From Burkholderia catarinensis (GTDB taxonomy: Bacteria > Pseudomonadota > Gammaproteobacteria > Burkholderiales > Burkholderiaceae): 64,000 nucleotides of DNA. The notes beneath the pieces are model-generated. The model worked only from the letters and a program-made list of their open reading frames with translations. It ran no database searches and was not told the DNA's origin. The stretch is from positions 248,001-312,000 of the forward strand of contig NZ_MDEQ02000001.1 in NCBI RefSeq assembly GCF_001883705.2. Reading direction: 5' to 3'. Positions 58,190-64,000 of this stretch are shown piece by piece (the first letter of the stretch is position 1; each line of letters starts with the position of its first letter). The position numbers and the translations under genes were made by a program.

Positions 58190-58543
58190 ATGTCTTACAT
58201 GCTGTTGATTGTCGAACCGACCGATCAGCGCGCCGAACGCACGCTCGACGAAGGTCAGGCGCTGTATGCACGGATGGTCGATTTCGCCGAGACGCTGAAG
58301 GCGCGCGGCGTGCTGCGCGGCGTCGAGTCGCTGGAGCGCTCCGAGCGCGGCACGCGCGTGCAGGTGCGCGACGGCGAGACGCGCCTGCTCGACGGCCCGT
58401 TCGCGGAGGCGAAGGAAATGGTCGGCGGCTTCTTCCTCGTCGATGTCGACACGCGCGAAGAAGCGATCGAGATCGCGCGCCAGTGCCCGGCCGCGCAATG
58501 GTGCACGGTCGAGGTGCGCGCGGTCGGCCCGTGCTTCCTGTGA
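58190..58543 (+). CDS. YciI/DGPF-domain protein
   Basis: A 117-residue YCII-superfamily protein with the DGPF motif in RLLDGPFAEAKEMVGGFFLVDV (about residue 69). It begins MSYMLLIVEPTDQRAE, typical for the partner proteins of ECF42 sigma factors. ATG 58190 has AGGAG 7 nt upstream. Function of DGPF proteins is unknown; the fold is ferredoxin-like with a possible catalytic His/Asp pair. Confidence 0.9.
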   Translation: MSYMLLIVEPTDQRAERTLDEGQALYARMVDFAETLKARGVLRGVESLERSERGTRVQVRDGETRLLDGPFAEAKEMVGGFFLVDVDTREEAIEIARQCPAAQWCTVEVRAVGPCFL

Positions 58544-58583
58544 CTGCCGCGACTCGGTATTTACCCTGATTTGTGGTGGCGCG

Positions 58584-58610
58584 TGTCGATCCGGCCGTCT
58601 TCTGCCCGTC
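58584..58610 (+). promoter_or_regulatory. ECF42-type promoter
   Basis: TGTCGA (58584-58589) and CGTC (58607-58610) with a 17-bp spacer, the published ECF42 pattern (TGTCGA in the -35, CG[A/T]C in the -10). It lies 59 bp upstream of the DGPF gene at 58669. The gene for the matching sigma factor is two genes downstream. Confidence 0.75.
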
Positions 58611-58668
58611 GTCCGGATAAGGCACCGATGAACGGGCGCCTCCTTCCACCGACGACAAGGAGTGAACG

Positions 58669-59088
58669 ATGCGATTCATGATCATGATCCGGGCCAACGC
58701 CGTCAGCGAATCCGACGCGTTGCCGGACAACCGGCTGGTCGAGGCCATGACGGTCTATCACGAGGAACTGGCCAGGGCCGGCGTGCTGCTCGACGCGAAC
58801 GGGCTGCGGCCGAGCGCGCGCGGCTGGCGCGTGCGCTACACGGGCGGCAAGGGCGCGGTGGTCGACGGCCCGTTCGCCGAAACGAAGGAACTGATCGCCG
58901 GCTATACGCTGATCCAGGTGCGTTCGCGCGACGAGGCGCTCGAATGGACGCGCCGGTTCCCCGCGCCGTTCGGCGCCGAGATGGATTGCGAGATCGAGGT
59001 GCGGCCGCTGTTCGAACTCGACGACCTCACGCCGAGCGACGCGGTCGAGCGGTTCCGCGATCTCCACGTCGGCCGCACCAACGCCTGA
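58669..59088 (+). CDS. YciI/DGPF-domain protein
   Basis: A 139-residue DGPF protein (MRFMIMIRANAVSESD, GAVVDGPFAETKELIAGYTLIQV). It is more like the classical ECF42 partner family than the gene at 58190 and has an ECF42-type promoter directly upstream. AAGGAG lies 6 nt before ATG. First gene of the dgpf-voc-ecf transcription unit. Confidence 0.92.
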   Translation: MRFMIMIRANAVSESDALPDNRLVEAMTVYHEELARAGVLLDANGLRPSARGWRVRYTGGKGAVVDGPFAETKELIAGYTLIQVRSRDEALEWTRRFPAPFGAEMDCEIEVRPLFELDDLTPSDAVERFRDLHVGRTNA

Positions 59089-59126
59089 ATTCCCACCCGA
59101 ATCCAACCTCACCGGGAGCACCCGTC

Positions 59127-59543
59127 ATGCACAAGATGGTTTTCATCAACCTGCCCGTGGCCGACCTGCCGCGCGCGAAGACGTTCTACCAGGCGCTCGG
59201 CTTCGAGGTCGTGCCGGCCTATACCAACGACCAGGCCGCCTGCCTCAAGATCAGCGACGCGATCTTCGCGATGCTGCTCGTGCGGCCGTTTTTCCAGACC
59301 TTCACCGACAAGACCATCGTCGATCCGGCGACGCACGTGCAGGTGTTGTCGTGCCTGTCGTGCGAAAGCCGTGCCGAAGTCGACGCGGTCGTCGCGAAGG
59401 CGCTTGCGGCGGGCGGTGCCGCACCGCGTCCGCCGATGGAATACCCGGGCATGTACGGCCACAGCTTCGCCGATCCTGACGGCCATGCATGGGAGCTGAT
59501 GTACATGGCGCAGGACGCGTCCACCCAGGGGCAGGCGTCGTGA
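59127..59543 (+). CDS. VOC-superfamily (glyoxalase/bleomycin-resistance-like) protein
   Basis: A 138-residue VOC protein with paired beta-alpha-beta-beta-beta modules (MVFINLPVADLPRAKTFYQALGFEVV, and GHSFADPDGHAWELMYM at the end). Metal ligand positions are not all conserved, so the activity is unknown. It lies 38 bp after the DGPF gene, and its stop overlaps the sigma factor start (GTGA). Confidence 0.9.
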   Translation: MHKMVFINLPVADLPRAKTFYQALGFEVVPAYTNDQAACLKISDAIFAMLLVRPFFQTFTDKTIVDPATHVQVLSCLSCESRAEVDAVVAKALAAGGAAPRPPMEYPGMYGHSFADPDGHAWELMYMAQDASTQGQAS

Positions 59544-60808
59544 CGCGTGAGGCGACTCACCGTGCGATCGAAGCGGTCTGGCGGATCGAGGCGCCGAAGA
59601 TCATCGCGCGCGCCGCGCGCGTGGTGCGCGACGTCGGCGTGGCCGAGGAGCTGGCGCAGGACACGCTCGTCGCGGCGCTCGAGCACTGGCCCGTCGACGG
59701 CGTGCCCGACAACCCGGCCGCGTGGCTGATGACGGCCGTCAAGCGTCGCGCGCTCGACCGCGTCCGGCAGGAGTCGCTCCATGCGGCGAAGCGCGACCAG
59801 CTCGGCCACGAGATGGATGCGCTCGAAGCGCATGTCGTCCCCGACATCGCGGATGCGCTCGCCGACGCGAGCGACGACGACATCGGCGACGACCTGCTCC
59901 GGCTGATCTTCACGTCGTGCCATCCGGTGCTGTCGACCGATGCGCGCGTCGCGCTGACGCTGCGGCTGCTCGGCGGGTTGACCACGGGCGAGATCGCGCG
60001 TGCGTTCCTGACGCCCGAGCCGACGATCGCGCAGCGGATCGTGCGCGCGAAGCGCACGCTCGCGGCGGCGCACGTGCCGTTCGAGGTGCCGGCCGCCGAT
60101 GCGCGGCCCGCGCGGCTCGCGTCGGTGCTCGAAGTGATCTACCTCGTGTTCAACGAAGGGCATGCGGCGACCGCGGGCGACGACTGGACACGTCCGGCGC
60201 TGTGCGACGAGGCGTTGCGGCTCGGCCGCGTACTGGCCGGGCTCGCGCCGGACGAGAGCGAAGTGCTCGGGCTCGTCGCGCTGATGGAACTGCAGGCGTC
60301 GCGCATGCATGCGCGCACCGATGCGCAGGGCCGGCCCGTGCTGCTGCTCGACCAGGACCGCAGCCGCTGGGATCCGCTGCTGATCCGCCGCGGCCTCGCG
60401 GCGCTCGAGCGGGCGACGAAGCTTGGCGGCGTGCGCGGGCCGTATGCGCTGCAGGCCGCGCTGGCCGCCTGCCATGCGCGTGCGCGCCAGGCGTCGGATA
60501 CGGACTGGGCGCAGATCGTCGCACTGTATGACGCGCTCGCGGAAGTCGCGCCGTCGCCCGTCGTCGAGCTCAATCGCGCGGTGGCCGTGGGGATGGCGTT
60601 CGGGCCGGCCGCGGCGCTCGAACTCGTCGACGCGCTGCGCGACGATCCCGCGCTCGCGCGCTATCACTGGCTGCCGAGCGTGCGCGGCGACCTGCTGGCG
60701 AAGCTTGGCCGCGCCGACGAGGCCAAGATGGAGTTCCGCCGCGCGGCGGAACTGACGCGCAACGAGCGCGAACGCGAATTGCTGCTCAGGCGCGCGATGG
60801 ATGCGTGA
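59540..60808 (+). CDS. ECF42-type sigma factor with C-terminal extension
   Basis: A 422-residue ECF sigma factor. Sigma region 2 runs ATHRAIEAVWRIEAPKIIARAARVVRDVGVAEELAQDTLVAALEHW, and region 4 is RVALTLRLLGGLTTGEIARAFLTPEPTIAQRIVRAK. A C-terminal TPR-like extension of about 220 residues follows, with the VIYLVFNEGHAAT segment (about 190-203) typical of ECF42 (SigJ/DUF6596-like). It starts at GTG 59540. There is no anti-sigma factor; the extension and DGPF partners are thought to control this group. Confidence 0.93.
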   Translation: MTREATHRAIEAVWRIEAPKIIARAARVVRDVGVAEELAQDTLVAALEHWPVDGVPDNPAAWLMTAVKRRALDRVRQESLHAAKRDQLGHEMDALEAHVVPDIADALADASDDDIGDDLLRLIFTSCHPVLSTDARVALTLRLLGGLTTGEIARAFLTPEPTIAQRIVRAKRTLAAAHVPFEVPAADARPARLASVLEVIYLVFNEGHAATAGDDWTRPALCDEALRLGRVLAGLAPDESEVLGLVALMELQASRMHARTDAQGRPVLLLDQDRSRWDPLLIRRGLAALERATKLGGVRGPYALQAALAACHARARQASDTDWAQIVALYDALAEVAPSPVVELNRAVAVGMAFGPAAALELVDALRDDPALARYHWLPSVRGDLLAKLGRADEAKMEFRRAAELTRNERERELLLRRAMDA

Positions 60809-61038
60809 CGCATGATGCGCCCGTGAGCGCGCTGCCCCGCGCGCCGAATCCACCCGCCCGACGATCCCCGCCTCCCGCCCGGCACTATCGCCCGCATTGA
60901 AAAAGCCTATTGGGGGATGCGAACGCCAGCGCCTAGATTAAAGAGCACGATGCGCGCCCCCAGGCAAACGCATCGTTCCCCACAATCATCATCGGCCCCG
61001 CTTCGCACGCGGCCGCGCCGATCCGAACGGAGGCGCAA

Positions 61039-61461
61039 ATGGCTCAACTCAAGGGCAGCAAAACCGAAGAGAACCTGAAGGCCGCATTCGCAGGCGAATC
61101 GCAGGCGAACCGGCGCTATCTGTATTTCGCTTCGAAGGCTGACGTCGAAGGCCAGAACGACATCGCCGCGCTGTTCCGCTCGACCGCCGAAGGCGAAACC
61201 GGCCATGCGCACGGCCATCTCGAATATCTGGAAGCCGTCGGCGATCCGGCAACGGGCTTGCCGTTCGGTTCATCGCGGCTGAATCTCCAAGCGGCGATCG
61301 CCGGCGAAACGCACGAATACACCGACATGTATCCAGGCATGGCGAAGGCGGCGCGCGACGAAGGCTTCGACGAAATCGCGAACTGGTTCGAAACGCTCGC
61401 GAAGGCCGAACGCAGCCACGCGAACCGCTATACGAAGGCGCTGGACAGTCTCGTCGACTGA
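61039..61461 (+). CDS. Short rubrerythrin (sulerythrin-like di-iron protein)
   Basis: A 140-residue ferritin-like protein without the C-terminal rubredoxin domain. Di-iron ligands are Glu/His in [13 protein letters not shown] (about residue 19), [10 protein letters not shown] (about 50-57), [12 protein letters not shown] (about 89) and [10 protein letters not shown] (about 121). Such proteins reduce peroxide or store iron. A GGAGG site precedes ATG. It heads a conserved trio with an Fe-S oxidoreductase and a DUF3501 protein. Confidence 0.93.
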   Translation: MAQLKGSKTEENLKAAFAGESQANRRYLYFASKADVEGQNDIAALFRSTAEGETGHAHGHLEYLEAVGDPATGLPFGSSRLNLQAAIAGETHEYTDMYPGMAKAARDEGFDEIANWFETLAKAERSHANRYTKALDSLVD

Positions 61462-61573
61462 CGGGACGCACGGCCCGCTCGTGTGACCGGCAAGCGGCCG
61501 GCTGTTCGTTCATCGCTGCCCGCATCGCGCGGGCGGCGGGTTCGCGCGCATGCGCGCCACGCTGGAGCGCCCC

Positions 61574-62911
61574 ATGCCCCACAAGGAAGGCAGTCTCGAA
61601 GCCCCCACCCGGCATCCGCTCGACTGGCAGTCCGAAGCGTTCTACGACCAGGCCGCGATCGATGCGGAAATGACGCGCGTGTTCGACATCTGCGCCGGAT
61701 GCCGGCGCTGCGTGTCGCTGTGCGGCGCGTTTCCGGCGCTGTTCGACCTGGTCGACGACACGCCGATGGGCGACATCGAGGAAGTGCCGAAGGCAGCGTT
61801 CGGCAAGGTCGTCGACCAGTGCTATCTGTGCGACCTCTGCTACATGACGAAATGCCCGTACGTGCCGCCGCATGCATGGAACGTCGACTTCCCGCACCTG
61901 ATGCTGCGCGGCAAGGCCGCGCGCTACAAGCGCGGCGAAGCGACGCTGCGCGACAAGGTGCTGTCGAACACCGACGCGCTCGGCCACTTCGCGGGCATTC
62001 CGATCGTCACGCAGGCGGTGAACGCGGTGAACCGCACGCCGCCCGCGCGCCATGCGCTCGAAGCGGCGCTCGGCGTCGATCGCAACGCGTGGCTGCCGGA
62101 GTTCGCGCCGCGCAAGTTCCGGCGCGCCGCGCGGCGCTCGGACAACCCGCCCGCGCGCGACGGCGAACGCACGCCAGGCAAGGTCGCGATCTACGCGACG
62201 TGCTACGTGAATTTCAACGAGCCGGGCATCGGCCACGACCTGCTCGCGATCCTCGCGCACAACGACATCCCGTACGAACTCGTCACGCGCGAAGCCTGCT
62301 GCGGGATGCCGCTGCTCGAGCAGGGCAACCTCGCCGGCGTTGCTGCGAAGAAGGCCGTGAACGTGCCCGTGCTCGAACGCTATGCGCGCGAAGGCTATGC
62401 GCTGATCGGCGCGATTCCGAGCTGCGTGCTGATGTACAAGAGCGAACTGCCGCTGATGTTCCCCGGCGACGAAGCCGTGCGCGCGGTGGCCGACGCATTC
62501 TGGGATCCGTTCGAATACGTGATCGCGCGGCATCGCGACGGGTTGCTGAAGACCGATTTCAAGACCGGCCTCGGCACCGTGTCGTATCACGTGCCGTGCC
62601 ATGCGCGCGTGCAGAACATCGGCCGCAAGACGGCCGACGCGCTGTCGCTCGTGCCCGATACGCGCGTGAATGTCGTCGAGCGCTGCTCGGGCCATGCGGG
62701 CACGTTCGGCGTGAAGAAGGAATTCCACGCGGACGCGATGCGGATCGGCGCGCCCGTGTTCAAGGCGATGGCCGAACCGAAGCCGGATTTCGTGTCGTCC
62801 GATTGCGCGCTCGCCGGCCATCACATCGTGCAGGGCATCGACGAGAAGGGGCTGCCGCCGGCGCCGCTCGCGCATCCGCTCACGCTGCTGCGCCGCGCAT
62901 ACGGCATCTGA
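61574..62911 (+). CDS. Fe-S oxidoreductase (heterodisulfide-reductase/GlpC-like)
   Basis: A 445-residue protein with two 4Fe-4S ferredoxin motifs near the N-terminus, C-X2-C-X2-C-X3-C (CAGCRRCVSLC and CYLCDLCYMTKCP, about residues 43-104). Two CCG-type domains with EACCGMPLLEQ and SCVLM follow (about 270-310), then YHVPCHARVQ and VERCSGHAGTF. It resembles GlpC-type electron-transfer subunits but lacks a GlpA/B partner here. ATG 61574 is preferred (GGAG upstream). Confidence 0.9.
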   Translation: MPHKEGSLEAPTRHPLDWQSEAFYDQAAIDAEMTRVFDICAGCRRCVSLCGAFPALFDLVDDTPMGDIEEVPKAAFGKVVDQCYLCDLCYMTKCPYVPPHAWNVDFPHLMLRGKAARYKRGEATLRDKVLSNTDALGHFAGIPIVTQAVNAVNRTPPARHALEAALGVDRNAWLPEFAPRKFRRAARRSDNPPARDGERTPGKVAIYATCYVNFNEPGIGHDLLAILAHNDIPYELVTREACCGMPLLEQGNLAGVAAKKAVNVPVLERYAREGYALIGAIPSCVLMYKSELPLMFPGDEAVRAVADAFWDPFEYVIARHRDGLLKTDFKTGLGTVSYHVPCHARVQNIGRKTADALSLVPDTRVNVVERCSGHAGTFGVKKEFHADAMRIGAPVFKAMAEPKPDFVSSDCALAGHHIVQGIDEKGLPPAPLAHPLTLLRRAYGI

Positions 62912-62937
62912 GCCGATGCCACCCACGAGGACATCCC

Positions 62938-63519
62938 ATGACGCTGACCCGCGACTCCCTGCTGACGCTCGAAGCGTACGCGAAGATCCGCAGGACCGAA
63001 CACGCGCGACTCGTCGCGTACAAGCGCCGCCGCGCGGTGGCGCTCGGCAACCACCTGCGCTTCCTGTTCGAGGACGAGACGACGATCCGCTACCAGATCC
63101 AGGAGATGCTGCACATCGAGAAGATCTTCGACCAGGCGGGCATCGAAGGGGAGCTGGAAGCGTACCTGCCGCTGGTGCCCGACGGCACCAACCTGAAGGC
63201 GACGATGCAGATCGAATACGAGCACGAGGTCGAGCGGCGCGCGGCGCTCTCGCGGCTGGTCGGTGTCGAGGATCGCGTGTACCTGCAGGTCGACGGGCAC
63301 GCGAGCGTCTACGCGGTCGCCGACGAGGATCTCGAGCGCGATACCGCCGAGAAGACGTCGGCCGTGCACTTCGTGCGCTTCGAGCTCGGCGCGCCGATGC
63401 GCGCGGCGCTCAAGGGCGGGGCGGCGCTGTCGATCGGCTGCGATCACCCGGCCTACACGATGCCGCCGCAGCGCGTGGATGCCGACGTGACCGCTTCGCT
63501 GGCCGGCGATCTGCGCTGA
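62938..63519 (+). CDS. DUF3501 family protein
   Basis: A 193-residue DUF3501 protein (RDSLLTLEAYAKIRRTEHARLVAYKRRR, then RYQIQEMLHIEKIFDQAGIEGELEAYLPLVPDGTNLKATMQIEY). It contains no transmembrane helix or obvious catalytic site. It lies 26 bp after the Fe-S oxidoreductase, always with it in Burkholderia-type genomes by my recollection, and probably acts with the rubrerythrin in peroxide or redox stress. Confidence 0.9.
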   Translation: MTLTRDSLLTLEAYAKIRRTEHARLVAYKRRRAVALGNHLRFLFEDETTIRYQIQEMLHIEKIFDQAGIEGELEAYLPLVPDGTNLKATMQIEYEHEVERRAALSRLVGVEDRVYLQVDGHASVYAVADEDLERDTAEKTSAVHFVRFELGAPMRAALKGGAALSIGCDHPAYTMPPQRVDADVTASLAGDLR

Positions 63520-64000
63520 CACGGCCGCTGCGCGGCTGCGCATCGGATTCCGTTTTTCCGTTTCGACCCGAAACAGGGTTTCCGCACGCGCTGCGGCGCT
63601 GCCGCTCGCCCGTCGCGGCGAAGATGTAACAAGCGTCACGAATTTGCGTGCGGGGAAAGAATGTGCATCGCGCGTCACCGTGCTTTCATCACTCGCAGAG
63701 AAACAATAAAAAGATTGTGCACGGAGATAATTAAATCGAGCGGAATTCGAATGATTTACCGATTCGTGAATATCTTGTTACGAAATTTCCCCTGATTTAC
63801 CGATATCTAGCAGCAATTCCGGGGATTGTTGCCGGCAGGGGTCGGAACAGCCCGAAAAGGCCCGCTGGCGGGCATTCTTCATACCTTGTAGAGCCCCGTC
63901 ACACGGGCCTTTGCGGCGGCGGGCATAAAGATCTCGCAAAAAAATTCATGCATAAATTGATTACGCATCCATGGCAGGTTGTTTCAGTGCGTAACATTAA
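63520..64000. other. 481-bp intergenic region to the right edge
   Basis: No coding frame. The stretch is AT-richer than the rest. It contains a 12-bp direct repeat TGATTTACCGAT at 63752-63763 and 63793-63804 (41 bp, nearly four helical turns), GC hairpins around 63858-63872 and 63897-63912, and a run of A at 63939-63945. The promoter region of a gene beyond the window is likely. Confidence 0.5.

Overview
This is a high-GC, densely coded bacterial window with almost no mobile DNA. Gene content and order point to a Burkholderia cepacia complex genome. The markers are the three-component anthranilate dioxygenase cluster andAcAdAbAa with andR, a catB-catA-catC cluster with catR, and a wsp chemosensory operon headed by a hybrid kinase (wspHRR) instead of ending in wspR. 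The accessory and catabolic content suggests the second chromosome, but this is inference. I found no rRNA, tRNA, insertion sequence or CRISPR array.

Layout, left to right. 1-5075: a MarR-controlled tripartite drug efflux operon (MarR, HlyD, DHA2 MFS, outer-membrane lipoprotein cut by the window edge), a LysR gene and a second MarR paralogue. A shared 12-bp motif lies at three starts in this block. 5263-6982: two-subunit aconitase X. 7083-8227: a coupled pair of two-TM proteins of unknown function. 8388-11582: an AraC regulator divergent from fadH. 11775-12258: a small unknown gene behind a strong LexA (SOS) box. 12316-14081: a LysR gene divergent from a quinone reductase. 14220-22246: anthranilate to catechol (AndA) and on through the ortho-cleavage pathway (CatA, CatB, CatC), with AndR and CatR. 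22393-24369: a DUF445 protein and a toxin-antitoxin pair. 24510-27803: an acetolactate-synthase-like enzyme plus aldehyde dehydrogenase behind a hairpin-rich leader. 28034-29617: a cation/proton antiporter. 30095-39008: the wsp operon.

39102-41193: a fluoride riboswitch, a CLC-F type fluoride exporter and a small P-loop kinase-like gene. 41225-44009: a stand-alone riboflavin synthase alpha subunit and an ABC exporter. 44500-48465: DyP peroxidase, OsmC, LysR, and an AraC-type regulator that overlaps mntH. 48414-52716: mntH, a PAP2 phosphatase, and an SDR with a medium-chain reductase. 52863-55840: an intrinsic terminator directly in front of a secreted protein, then an AI-2E family transporter, a YSC84 lipoprotein and a DUF883 protein. 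56126-57985: a secreted nuclease. 58190-60808: an ECF42-type sigma factor locus with two DGPF/YciI proteins and a VOC protein, with a textbook ECF42 promoter. 61039-63519: rubrerythrin, Fe-S oxidoreductase and DUF3501. The last 480 bp is an AT-richer intergenic region with a 12-bp direct repeat.

The strongest regulatory reads made directly from sequence are the LexA box at 12235-12258, the fluoride aptamer at 39102-39191 and the ECF42 promoter at 58584-58610. The items most likely to be new are the SOS-controlled unknown protein, the leader of the acetolactate-synthase/ALDH operon, the nested-hairpin leader before wspHRR, the coupled membrane pair at 7083-8227, and the cysteine-tailed AraC regulator overlapping mntH.
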